The notes beneath the pieces were generated by a model. That model had not been told where the DNA came from, did not search any database, and worked only from the letters and a program-made list of their open reading frames with translations. Shown here piece by piece: positions 54,131 through 63,727 of a stretch of 64,000 bases of DNA. The stretch comes from Hybos culiciformis (lineage: Eukaryota > Arthropoda > Insecta > Diptera > Hybotidae). Each line of letters begins with the position of its first letter. Position 1 is the stretch's first letter. The DNA lies in assembly GCA_964007475.1 (NCBI GenBank), contig OZ023274.1, forward strand, positions 60,160,076 through 60,224,075, in the 5' to 3' direction. The position numbers and the translations under genes were made by a program.

Positions 54131-56650
54131 TTGCCCTGCGTGTCCGCCAAATATAGGGTCTTTATGATAACGATCTAAAAGTTTTTGTTTTTCCCCAGTA
54201 CTAATAATGGGTAATGGACGTGAAACTATCGCGATTTCTAATTTTTTAACATACTTTTTTGCAATGGTAATAAAGTCTTTCGTATTAAATATTTTAAAAA
54301 TATCATCTTCTTTATTTATTTGAATTTTATAAATGTTTGTTTTAATTAAGTTTTCTTCTAGTTGAGCGAGAAACAATGCTAGAATTGTCTCTTTTCTTAA
54401 AATTTTACTACATCCAGGCTCTAATGTCTGGTAAATATTTGAAATTTCGTTTTTGTATAGTAATTTACGTTTTTTGTATATTTTACAACTATCAATTGAA
54501 TTAAAGATTAGTTGAGGTATTTTGTAATTAAATTTACCCTCATAAATTACGATTTTTTCGTTTTTATCAAAAGTTTTTTCTGTATTTGGACTGTTGTTAT
54601 TATTAGTGAAATTATTATTTTGGGATTTTTTATTTGACATTGATCTTGTCGTAACACATACTTTATTTCCTTTGGTTTGCAGATCTTTAAGTTCGTCGAT
54701 TGAGATACGGGATAGGGCATCTGCCACCACGTTACATTTTCCTTTAATATATTCTACTGTAAAATTATATTCTTCCATATCTAAGCGCATTCTAGTTAAT
54801 TTTGAAGATGGGTTTTTTAAAGAAAATAAATAAATTAAGGGTTTATGATCAGATCTAATTGTAAATTTTGTTCCGTAAATGTAAGGTCTATAGTGTAAAA
54901 TTGCGAAGTGTATTGCAGCTAATTCTTTCTCTATTGTCGATTTATTCATTTCACCTTTCGTGAAACTACGTGAAGAATATGAAATTGGTAAATCGTTGCC
55001 ATTGATCTCCTGACTTAGGGTGGATCCTATTCCCAAGTTAGAAGCGTCAACAGTAATGATAAAAGGTTTTGAGAAATTTGGATAATTTAAAATTGGTGGA
55101 TTAATTAAACAATTTCAAAAGATTTTTGACACTCTTGTGTCCAAGAAAAATTTACTCTTAGTCTAGTCATATTATTTAAGGGTTTTGCTATGGATGCGAA
55201 ATTTGGTATGAATTTACGATAATAGTTCATAAATGCAACAAATCGTTTGGTAGCGTCTTTATCTTTTGGTACAGGATAATTTCTAACTGTATATATTTTG
55301 CTACTATCTGGGTATATACCTCGATCAGTACATTTATATCCTAGGTATGTGACTTCGTTTTTAAAAAATACACATTTTTCAGGATTAAGTTTAAGGTTAA
55401 ATTTTTTACAAACTTCGAAGATAGATTTAAGATTTTTAAGGTGATGTTCGACTGAACAGCCAATACATATGATATCGTCAATATATAGAAAACATTGTAA
55501 CGGTGTAAGACCTGAGAACGCTAACGCCATCATTCTTGAAAATGAGTTAGGTGATACATTTAAACCGAATGGAAGAACTTTCCATCTAAACGAACCTTTG
55601 TCTGTGCTAAAAGATGTTATATCTCGCGAGTTTTCATTAAGTGGAACTTGATGAAATCCCGAGTAAAGGTCGAGTACAGTAAAAAAATTTGATCTGCCTA
55701 AATTGCCTAATATGTCTTCTATTCTTGGCAGTGGATATTTATCTGCAATTAGTTTTTTATTTACTAGACGGTAATCTATGCATAATCTCCATTTTTTATC
55801 TGAACCTTTCTTAGGCATAAAATGATAGGGCTGTTAAAATTAGATTGGCTTGGTTCAATAAGATCATTTTTTAATAATTTATTGACTTGATCGTCGATTT
55901 CCTGTTTTTGGGAATATGGAAGTCTATAATTCTTCACATTTACCGGAGTATTGTTATATATTCTTAAATTTTGTGTATAGAAATTGTTTGTTGTCATTTT
56001 ATCATCTTTCATATGGAAAATATTACTATATTGTTCACATAAATTTAATAATTTTTCTTGGTATTGCGGTTTGGTATTTTTAGATATTATTTGAAGCAAT
56101 TCTTTTGTTCTATTTTGATTTTTATTTGGTCAATTCTTACGATGTTAAAATTTGAAAGAGGTTCTGATTTAAGTGAAGTGTTTTTAGGAATTATTCGAAT
56201 ATTATCTGATAAATTTAAAACTTTAATTAAAGGAGTTTTTGAAGAAAATATTGTACGTGGAATGAAAATATCAGGTGCGATTTCTTGATCAAGCACTACA
56301 CAAGGAGGATCATTTGGAAGAATAAAAGTACGAATGACTTCACATCTAGAAGGTAAAACAATTGAATTTTCACTAGGGTTTTCTAAAATTGGAATTGAAA
56401 AAGAATAAGAATTATTGTTAAGTGTTAATTGCATTGAATCATAATTTATTTGACACTTATAAAATTTGAGAAAGTCTTTGCCTAAAATACCATCCGAAGG
56501 GATATTAAATTCGTCTGGAACTACGTGTAGTAAACAAGATAAAATTGTATGTTTAAAATGAAAGTTGACGTTGATTGTACCTAAACTTTTTATAGAATTT
56601 TGTGTAACTCCCAAAATGCTTATAATATTGTTAGAATTAAATTATTTTTT
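54074..56650 (-). pseudogene. gypsy protease end, reverse transcriptase and RNase H
   Basis: 56614-56087: protease C-terminal part and linker (SDGILGKDFLKFYKCQINYD). 56099-55776: RT N-terminus. 55818-55105: RT core with LYIDDIICIG (YIDD catalytic pair) and YCLGYK-type tether start. 55036-54074: RNase H (DASNLGIGSTLSQ, RSDHKPLIYLF) and the start of integrase (GGHAGQKRLYAT). Frameshifts at about 56645, 56095, 55815, 55105 and 54100. Retroviral-type element; described only. Confidence 0.9.
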
Positions 56651-56654
56651 AAGT

Positions 56655-56887
56655 TAAAATTTGAATCGATTGATGAAATTTTTATTAGCGAAATATCTCC
56701 TTGAGTATCGACTAAAAATGTTGAGTCTTGAAAGTTTAATTTAGAATTTAAAATAATGAAATCAGAGAAATTTGGATTTACGTTAAAAACACTTTTTGTA
56801 GTTACTTTAGATTTAGTATTTAAATTTGGATAATAATTAGGAAAATTTTTATTTTTTTTTGAAAAATTTGTATTTAGCTTACTTGGG
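56655..56887 (-). pseudogene. gypsy protease N-terminal part, downstream of Harbinger C
   Basis: Continues the frame that runs from 61186 to about 61058 on the far side of the Harbinger insertion. Contains STFLVDTQGDISLIK, where the usual catalytic DTG/DSG triad reads DTQ. This may be a lineage feature or a mutation. A frameshift at about 56645 follows. Confidence 0.7.
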
Positions 56888-57361
56888 GTTTACATTGGAT
56901 GTTTTTGAAGATTATTTCGAAGATGTTTTTTCAATGTGTGTGTAAAAATTGTGTAAAACGAAAAAATCTTCATTTTAGTCCAGACTAAAAATCTTGCTTA
57001 AAACGTTAATTATTTTCTGTCAAATAAAAAGAAAAAAAATGAATTCGAAAAAAAATTGACAAAGCGGAAATGTCAAAGCATAAAAAGTAAATAAAAGGAA
57101 AACTGAAAACATAAATAAATATTTTTGTTTCGTTTTGATTTTAATTTAATTGAAGTTAATTCAAATTAAAAAAATAAATAAATATTTTATTAATTTTTAT
57201 TCAATTCAAATAAATAAATATCAAAATTTAATTTGTTTATTATTAAGAAAAAGGTAGGTATCCTATCATTCGAGATTAATTAAATGGATAAATAAGTACT
57301 ATAAATTCAAAAAGGTTTGATATAATTTTATTATTGTAGTTGGTTTCCTGATTGTATAATA

Positions 57362-57721
57362 ATGTCCGACAAAATATCAAAGCAAGATGTTTTGAAACTG
57401 ATCCGTTTATATCAGGAGCAGGAATGTTTGTGGAACATGAGGTCCAAACTATATAAACGGACAGATTTGAAGGTTGCTTCATGGGAAAAATTATCCCGTT
57501 CGATGGGTATGAGCATCGAGAATCTTAAAAAAAAAATAAAACAATTACGTGGTACATACGTTATTGAACGAAAAAAAGAGTTAAAAAACAAGAAATCAGG
57601 CAACGGAACAGATGATTTATATTTTTCAAATATTTATTATTATAAGGAAATGGGGTTTTTAAAAGAAGTTGTTTCAACGCGCCAATCGAGCCATAATGCA
57701 GAAGTATTAGAAAATTTTGAT
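57362..57721 (+). CDS. MADF-domain protein, exon 1 (Harbinger C)
   Basis: MADF (Myb/SANT-like) DNA-binding domain: QDVLKLIRLYQEQECLWNMR, KVASWEKLSRSMGMSIENLK, KKIKQLRGTYVIERKK, FSNIYYYKEMGFLKEVV. All of the domain lies in this exon, unlike Harbinger B where it is split. It ends GAT before donor GTAAGT, phase 0. Start ATG at 57362 is the first in frame. The intron (57722-58781) contains transposase exon 3 in antisense. Confidence 0.85.
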
Positions 57722-57914
57722 GTAAGTATTAAGAAGATAGTTATTTAGATATTTATTTATATTTTAACGTTTAAACAAAGTTATTCCTGAAATACATTAA
57801 AAAAAATTTATCAGAAACACTCAAGAATTTATTTGTTTTTAATTACATAAATTAATCTAAATTTTTTACTCATTATTAATTAATTTGACATAATTAATTT
57901 TTTAATATTTAAAT

Positions 57915-58718
57915 TCACTCTTCCAATTCCATTCCAATTTTTTTCCATTGAAAACTCAAATCACCTGGTCCTATTAAATAATCTGTAATTTTTTCTTGAA
58001 TTTTGTTCGCGAATCGATAAATGTCACCAGTAAATTGGGATTCTAATGGCACAACCGTTTCTGGAAATGTATCCGCGACTAAATCTTCAAATATATTTCT
58101 TTCTTTGGATATCATTGAACACTTATTTTCTATCTTATAATTATGTAGCACACAGCAAGTTTTAATTATTAAATCAACGGTACTTAATTTTACTTCTATT
58201 GGGCGATGAAATATGCGAAAACTGCTCACCAATCTACCGAATGCACATTCAACAGTCATTCTCGCTCTGCATAGTCGGTAATTATAAACTTTTTTCCGCG
58301 TAGATAAGCTTATGCATCGGGAATATGGTTTCATTATATTCTTATCTAGCTGAAAAGCGTCATCAGCAACAAAAAAATAAGGGATTTCAGTCGTTTCCTC
58401 TGATAATGGTGCAGGTTCCGGTATATTCAAAGCATTTGTCTTCAAACTCTTGTACAAATAAGAATTTTTGAATATTGTGCTGTCGCTAGCCCTTCCGTTA
58501 GCTCCAACGTCAATAAATAAAAATCTGCAATGGGCGTCAACTGCCGCTAACATTATTACGCTGTGAAATCCTTTGTAATTGTAAAAGTTGGACCCTTCAT
58601 TCGGTGGAGCTACAATTCGAAAGTGCTTTCCATCGATTGCTCCAAGAGTGTGTGGAAAATTCCAAATAGAATCGAAATCATTCGAAATATCCTTCCACTC
58701 TTCAATTGTATTTGGTGC
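57915..58718 (-). CDS. Harbinger transposase exon 3 (Harbinger C), intact catalytic core
   Basis: DDE_Tnp_4 domain. Catalytic acidic residues: D in GAIDGKHFRIVAPPNEGS, D in MLAAVDAHCRFLFIDVGANG, and E in ARMTVECAFGRLVSSFRIFH. Also FFVADDAFQLDKNIMKPYS and the CCVLHNY motif, all intact. Acceptor TTTTTTAG at 58719-58720, frame open to the stop at 57915 (267 residues). Codes for the endonuclease/strand-transfer part of the transposase. Confidence 0.9.
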   Translation of the reverse strand, partial: APNTIEEWKDISNDFDSIWNFPHTLGAIDGKHFRIVAPPNEGSNFYNYKGFHSVIMLAAVDAHCRFLFIDVGANGRASDSTIFKNSYLYKSLKTNALNIPEPAPLSEETTEIPYFFVADDAFQLDKNIMKPYSRCISLSTRKKVYNYRLCRARMTVECAFGRLVSSFRIFHRPIEVKLSTVDLIIKTCCVLHNYKIENKCSMISKERNIFEDLVADTFPETVVPLESQFTGDIYRFANKIQEKITDYLIGPGDLSFQWKKIGMELEE

Positions 58719-58781
58719 CTAAAAAATTAAAAAAAAAAAAAATGCATATATTTTTGAATTATTTTTTTGTCTATATTTTAG

Positions 58782-59325
58782 GATTCTACAAACAACGAAA
58801 TTGAATCAGAGAGTCAAAATAATGTTATTTTTGACCAAAATGAAATTGATTTAAGTTTTTCAGAGAGCACATCAACAAATCAACCTCCATAAAAAAAAAA
58901 AAAAAATAAATTACGATTTCGATTCCGCAATACAAGATGTCATTAACCTAACAACGCCAAAGCAACAAAACCCTGATGATGAATTTGATGTCTATGGAAA
59001 AAGCGTTGGAATAAAATTAAGGAAGTTAAATAAATTCAATGAATTTGAAGCTGAGGACGCGATGTCAGAAATTAATTCCATTTTATCGCGCAAAATTAAG
59101 AATCAAATGAAATTGAAGGAAACCCTTTCCATCTCTCCAGCTCCTTTTGATTATGGCAGCAGGTCGAACTGTCAGGAAGATCAACACCTGCTCCTTCATT
59201 TCAGGCTCAATATACAGATTCTGAAGAGACAGCTTCGACATCAAAATCTAGCAACAAAATATTTGATGCTATGGCAGCAGCCGATATTTTGGAAGATTTA
59301 TAATTATGATTTTCAGTTTATTTAA
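58782..59325 (+). pseudogene. MADF-domain protein, exon 2 (Harbinger C), interrupted at an A-run
   Basis: Follows acceptor CTATATTTTAG. Encodes an acidic linker (DSTNNEIESESQNNVIFDQN) and then meets a TAA at 58890-58892 right before a run of about 16 A. After the run, coding sequence clearly resumes (YDFDSAIQDVINLTTPKQQN, YGKSVGIKLRKLNKFNEFEA, EDAMSEINSILSRKI), typical of MADF partner C-termini. The end is again out of frame. The A-run is a likely slippage or sequencing-error site. Lies inside transposase intron 2. Confidence 0.7.
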
Positions 59326-59454
59326 TTTCGGTAAAGCTTTTTCTATTAAAATAGTACTAGACAAATAATATATATAGAAATTTTTTTTTTTAGGACATTG
59401 AGAAGTTCTTTGCGCTATTTTATTTGAATAATAAAAATAATAATGTGTTATAAT

Positions 59455-59530
59455 GGAATAATGTGATAATGAATTAATGTGATAATGAATTAATGTGATA
59501 ATGAATTAATGTGATAATGAATTAATGTGC
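59455..59530. repeat. 18-bp microsatellite-like tandem repeat
   Basis: Four units of AATGTGATAATGAATT with small variations, in transposase intron 2 downstream of MADF exon 2. Confidence 0.9.
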
Positions 59531-59649
59531 AAATAGAGATAAAATTTTTATTCAATTTTAATTATAATCATGTATTGAATTTCAAAACATAATAAAAAAA
59601 AAGTTATAGTCATCCAGTTACATAAATTCATTGTTTTTAACGCACTTAC

Positions 59650-59859
59650 TTTAAGATAAATTGGCTGTAAGGTTTCATAAATAACTTTTAAAACCTCAGG
59701 AACAAATAAACTAATTGTGCTCTTTGATATTCTTGATAAGACTTCTAAGGATCTGTATGAATCTCCTGTGGCAATATATCTTAAAGTTATGGCCAATTTA
59801 ACTCTCGGGGAAATCGCAAATCTCATTTGTGTATCTTCCTTTTCAATTGCAGGGCTTAC
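59650..59859 (-). CDS. Harbinger transposase exon 2 (Harbinger C)
   Basis: Seventy codons: VSPAIEKEDTQMRFAISPRV, KLAITLRYIATGDSYRSLEV and a helix-turn-helix-like LSRISKSTISLFVPEVLKVI, ending IYLK. Bounded by acceptor TTTTTTAAG and donor GTAAGT, phase 0 on both sides. No stop or frameshift. Confidence 0.88.
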
Positions 59860-59942
59860 CTTAAAAAATAAAATGTTATTCATTTAATAATTGAGTCATA
59901 TTTAATAATTTACGTATTTTTAATTATATATATTATACTTAC

Positions 59943-60209
59943 TTTATTTAAAATATCATCAAATTGCTCTGGCAAAAGTCTGGTGAAGTTTTTGAAGTTG
60001 CTGTTGTCCCCCCAAATCAAATCTTTAAGGAGGGTTTCCTCTATATCATACAAAGCGCGTTTACTCAAAAATGGGTTGACCCACATATTTTTAGGTCTTT
60101 TTCTTTTCTTCGCTGCCTCTACTTTTTTAGCATCAGTCAATATTTTAATTATCATCACTTTTCTTACGGCTAATAATTGTACTTCTGATAAATGATCAGA
60201 TAAACTCAT
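59943..60209 (-). CDS. Harbinger transposase exon 1 (Harbinger C)
   Basis: Eighty-nine codons from ATG at 60209: MSLSDHLSEVQLLAVRKVMI, a Lys/Arg-rich stretch (AAKKRKRPKNMWVNPFLSKR), then NFTRLLPEQFDDILNK at donor GTAAGT. Joined to exons 2 and 3 it gives an uninterrupted protein of about 426 residues, the normal length for the family. No lesion is visible, so this is the only candidate active transposase in the window. Intron 1 is only 83 bp. Confidence 0.88.
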
Positions 60210-61040
60210 TTTTAAATTTTAATTAAATTGTTTAAAATCGATCAATTGTTTTTTTTTTTCTAGAATTTTTTTTATTTTTATTTTATTTTTTTTAATTCAG
60301 ATAATTTTTTTTAAAAATTAATCCTTTTATTTTAAAATTTTTGAAAAGTGTATTATTAATAAGTTTAATTTAAATGAAACATAAAAACTCTTTTTTTTTA
60401 AATCTTTATAAACATTAAACAAAAACAATAAAAGAAAGAATTATTTATATTTTTTATTTGATTATGGCGATGCCGACTTAATTCACAGCTGAAATTAAGA
60501 ATTTTCTTTAACGACTGCTAATTTATCGACGTGAAATAAATATTATTTATTCAATTCAATATTTATTTAGAGATAGACAAATATTTAAATAGTTTTTCGT
60601 ATTAAACAAAATAAATAATAACTTTTAAATTATAAAAATTACATTTTTATATTATATTCTTTTCTTCAATTGTATCGAATCTTTGATGAATCTTATTTGT
60701 TTGTTTTCAAATTAAAATAGGCAGTTTAAAAAAATAACCAAATAATTTTATTCAAATAATAAATACATTTTTATTTTTATAAATTTTAATTTCTATATTT
60801 TTTTATTTTGGAAATAATAGGTAAAAGGCGCTGAAAAAGATAATAAAATTATGTTCACTACCGGCCAACCTTATTTCCTTTCCAATTTTATCGACTTCGT
60901 GTCCATGACTTTATTATATTTATTTAAAAATTGACACATTTTAGTTCGACTAAAATCTAGATTTTAGTCTGGACAGTCCAAACTATTTCGAAGATTTTTA
61001 CGAAAATACATTCAAAAAACATCTTCGAAATAATCTTCAA
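60210..61040. other. Upstream region of Harbinger C transposase, gene-free
   Basis: Very AT-rich region between the transposase start and the right inverted repeat. It would contain the transposase promoter, but no specific motif stands out. Near 60955-60975 there is a palindromic AAAATCTAGATTTT. Confidence 0.4.
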
Positions 61041-61057
61041 AAACATCTAGTATAAAC

Positions 61058-61195
61058 GCTGCGTTAGCATTTGGTCTTAAATTAGAATTATAAAAAATTT
61101 TCGTTGTATTCGGGTTTGAATCTAACTCACATTCAGATTGTGAACTAGGATAAATGTAATGTGTATTAAAATTTGCGTTATTATTTAATTTTGAT
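61058..61195 (-). pseudogene. gypsy pol start, upstream of the Harbinger C insertion
   Basis: -1 frame overlapping the gag stop: NAFTSKLNNNANFNTHYIY, PSSQSECELDSNPNTTKIFY, ending LRPNANAA at the Harbinger boundary; the frame resumes as PSKLNTNFSKK at 56887. The in-frame continuation over a 4.2 kb insertion shows the gypsy was broken by Harbinger C. Confidence 0.75.
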
Positions 61196-62495
61196 GTAAA
61201 CGCATTTGATTTTGTTCCCCCTGGCCGTTTTGGGGGGCCTGGTCGTTTCCCGCGTATCGTACGTAATTATTTTGATTGAAATTTCTATTCGCTGGAGCAA
61301 ATGCTCGTGGATTTGCATTATTAAAGTTCCCACGATTATTATTAAAGTTACCTCTGTTATTTAAATGTCCGCGATTATTATTGAAATTACCTCGGTTATT
61401 GTTCAAATTATTTCTATAATTATTATTTTGAAAATTATTATTTAAGAATCGTTGATTTTGTTGTCTGAAATTTCCCCTATTATAATTTGCACGAAAATTG
61501 TTATTGGAACGATTTCCATAAGAATTTCTAAGCGAATTATTATTATTGTTTGTTCTAAATGACAGAACCTGTTTTTCTTGCGATTGTAAATCTATTTCAA
61601 TTAAAAATTTTGATACTACTTCTTTAGGGTCTTTGATTTGGGTCGATGATAAAACAGCTTTGGTCAGATCAGATCTTGCATTATTTCTGCACATTTCGAC
61701 TGTTTTTTCAATACAAATCTCTTTAGCTTTTGGTGATGGAATACCTTCTAACACAAGTGAACGACGAAAAGCTTCAGCCAATTCGTTATCTTTTTCTGAA
61801 AAATTTTGTAAAGTGTTCCTATCCGTTCTCAAAGCTTTTATTTTTCCTTCTATAATTTTAGAACTTTCTGGTTTTATCGAATTATTAAGATCTTGTTTAA
61901 TAACTTCTACCGTATTAGAATCATCGGCTATAGTTTCGCGAGCTGTTCCGTCAAGCTTTGATAAAATAAATTGAGCTAATAAATTTTTTAAGTCTTGTGT
62001 CTCTGCTAGTGTGTCTAACAAATTTATTGAGTCGATAAAAGATTTAAAAGATAGTGGATCACCACTATAATTTCTCTTTATTTGTGAACTAGCTAAACGC
62101 AAAAATTCAGGATTAGAAAGAGCCATCGTCACAGTATCGTCAAAGTTTTCTTCAGAACTATCTGATTCTATTATATTTTGTTCTTTTTCGATTTGATTAA
62201 TTTTGATCTGTATTAGAATATCTTTTGGAATTAGATCTGCACACTTTAATAGTTTCTCTTGTAACTTATCGTAACAATACTGACGATCTTTAGCTAAAAT
62301 TTGATGATGTTGTTCTTCAAATGTAATACAAGCTTGAAGAACTGTATTTACGTAGATGTTATATGTTTCTCCAATATTGAATTTAATTGCTTGTAATGTT
62401 TCTAAATTTTTTGGTTTAAGGTCTTTCAGAATGCGTTTGTAAGCTTTACGAAAATTATCTCTAGCTGTTAGAATTTCGTTGCAAGCTTCATCCAT
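61185..62495 (-). CDS. gypsy gag-like protein (436 residues), open
   Basis: Minus-strand frame from ATG at 62495 without interruption. The N-terminal two thirds are helix-rich and charged (NLLDTLAETQDLKNLLAQFI and similar), as in capsid domains. The C-terminal third is Asn/Arg/Gly-rich with repeated NNRGNFNNNRG-type units and lacks CCHC zinc knuckles, as known for the 412/mdg1 group, where the basic tail binds RNA. It ends at TAA 61185-61187, overlapping the -1 frame that continues as pol (NAFTSKLNNN), so pol would be expressed by -1 frameshifting. No lesion in gag although pol is damaged. Element-derived; described only. Confidence 0.85.
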   Translation of the reverse strand: MDEACNEILTARDNFRKAYKRILKDLKPKNLETLQAIKFNIGETYNIYVNTVLQACITFEEQHHQILAKDRQYCYDKLQEKLLKCADLIPKDILIQIKINQIEKEQNIIESDSSEENFDDTVTMALSNPEFLRLASSQIKRNYSGDPLSFKSFIDSINLLDTLAETQDLKNLLAQFILSKLDGTARETIADDSNTVEVIKQDLNNSIKPESSKIIEGKIKALRTDRNTLQNFSEKDNELAEAFRRSLVLEGIPSPKAKEICIEKTVEMCRNNARSDLTKAVLSSTQIKDPKEVVSKFLIEIDLQSQEKQVLSFRTNNNNNSLRNSYGNRSNNNFRANYNRGNFRQQNQRFLNNNFQNNNYRNNLNNNRGNFNNNRGHLNNRGNFNNNRGNFNNANPRAFAPANRNFNQNNYVRYAGNDQAPQNGQGEQNQMRLHQN

Positions 62496-62529
62496 AAAAA
62501 ATTTTACGAAATTAAAATATTTGTGGAGT

Positions 62530-62835
62530 GGATACCTTGTATTGAAATATTAAAATAATTTAGGAATGGTTACCCTATATTGTAATCTTATTAAAATAAT
62601 TGAGGAATGGTTACCTTATATTGTAGTCCCCTTAAAATAATTGAGGAATGGTTACCTTATATTGTAGTCCCCTTAAAATAATTGAGGAATGGTTACCTTG
62701 TATTGAAGTTTCCAAAAAAAATTTTTGAGGAGTGGTTATCTTATATTGAAGTTCCCTTAAAAAAATTTTGAGGAGTGGTTACCTTATGTTGAAAGTCCCT
62801 ATAAATTTGAGGAGTGGTTACCTTATGTTGTATAT
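62530..62835. repeat. ~42-bp tandem repeat in the gypsy leader
   Basis: Seven units with GAGGAATGGTTACCTTATAT and TGTAGTCCCCTTAAAATAAT and their variants. Upstream of gag on the element's strand, so it forms part of its 5' untranslated leader or replaces it. Confidence 0.85.
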
Positions 62836-63725
62836 GCAAAATTAGATCCGGTCATTATTGGCATATGAATAACTTCCAGAGAAAACAAAGATGTCAAATA
62901 AATAAGCAAAATTATGTTAATCCATTTTTAATTATGCAATTTTAAATCAAAGTAAAATCTTGTAGTAAAATGTAATAAGTAATAATATGTAATAATATGA
63001 AATAATAAGTAATAATGAGTAATAATAAGAGATCCCTTCAATAATAAAAGTGACTCGCTTTTTTCGAGTTAAAAACGAGCTAAAATCGACCTAACATTTT
63101 TTTGTATACGTTTCTTTCCTTATCTTTTGAGAATTTAAAACGAGTGGAAAGTGAGCGTAGAATTATATGGCGTTAGTCCTCTTTTTCGGCTCGCTTTTTC
63201 GAATTAAAAAAGAACTAAATCCGAGTTGACAGTTTATTTTTCTTTTGTTTTTATTTTTATTCAAATTAATTTATTTAAAATTTGGTACGCAGTTTAGAAA
63301 GAAAAAAAGGTAATAATTATTAATATTAAAATGAATAAAAAATCTTATTATACTGTAAGAAAAGAAATAAATAATGTAAGCGTGCATGTGAAATGGAAAT
63401 AGAAAATAGTGATTTAGAACAAAACGTGGACAATAATTTAACGGTGGACTTGGGCTCAGTTTTATCGACACAAACAAATATGTATACCGAAAATGGAAGT
63501 AGTTCTGTTATACAAGATGAAAACAATGAAGAATCGGAATATGACGAAAGTGCTTCAACTTGCTCGTCAGATTAATATACATCTGTGGTGGCATGTTAAG
63601 TTGTCATTCGAACAGCGAAGATGTATCGAACATCGAAGCGAGTGGATTTTTTGGCAACATGTTAAGATTTTCTCGCTTCGATACTTTCGAAAATCATTTT
63701 CTGAAAGAAATTTTGACGTTAAAAA
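62836..63725. other. Stretch without a supported gene
   Basis: No LTR copy found. TAATAATATG-type repeats at 62950-63030. Facing CGAGTTAAAAACGAG words at 63060-63200. A plus-strand open frame (63393-63575, acidic, MEIENSDLEQNVDNNLTVDL onwards) is short and unmatched; I do not claim a gene. The stretch is probably another repeat adjoining the gypsy. Confidence 0.4.
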
Positions 63726-63727
63726 AA

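Larger units (their letters stand above)
56888..61057. mobile_element. PIF/Harbinger element C, inserted in gypsy
   Basis: Inverted ends: left GTTTACATTGGATGTTTTTG and right (complement) GTTTATACTAGATGTTTTTG, continuing AAGATTATTTCGAAGATG in both, about 38 bp. No clear 3-bp target duplication can be fixed. Inside are a three-exon transposase (minus) and a two-exon MADF gene (plus), interleaved. Subterminal TTTTAGTCTGGACTAAAAT-type palindromes occur near both ends (56975, 60960). Its ends differ from Harbinger A/B, so it is a different family. Confidence 0.88.
52835..62500 (-). mobile_element. gypsy LTR retrotransposon (412/mdg1-like), split by Harbinger C
   Basis: Minus-strand order gag (62495-61185), protease-RT-RNase H (split: 61186-61058 and 56887-54074), integrase remnants (54130-53905), purine tract, 3' LTR. 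gag without CCHC knuckles and with an Asn/Arg/Gly-rich tail, and pol in the -1 frame relative to gag, fit the 412/mdg1 group. Several frameshifts and an integrase deletion make it non-functional. Confidence 0.85.

Noticed and set aside
61546..61974. 142-codon plus-strand frame
   Set aside because: Antisense shadow of the gypsy gag frame, which has matching family features and full length on the minus strand.
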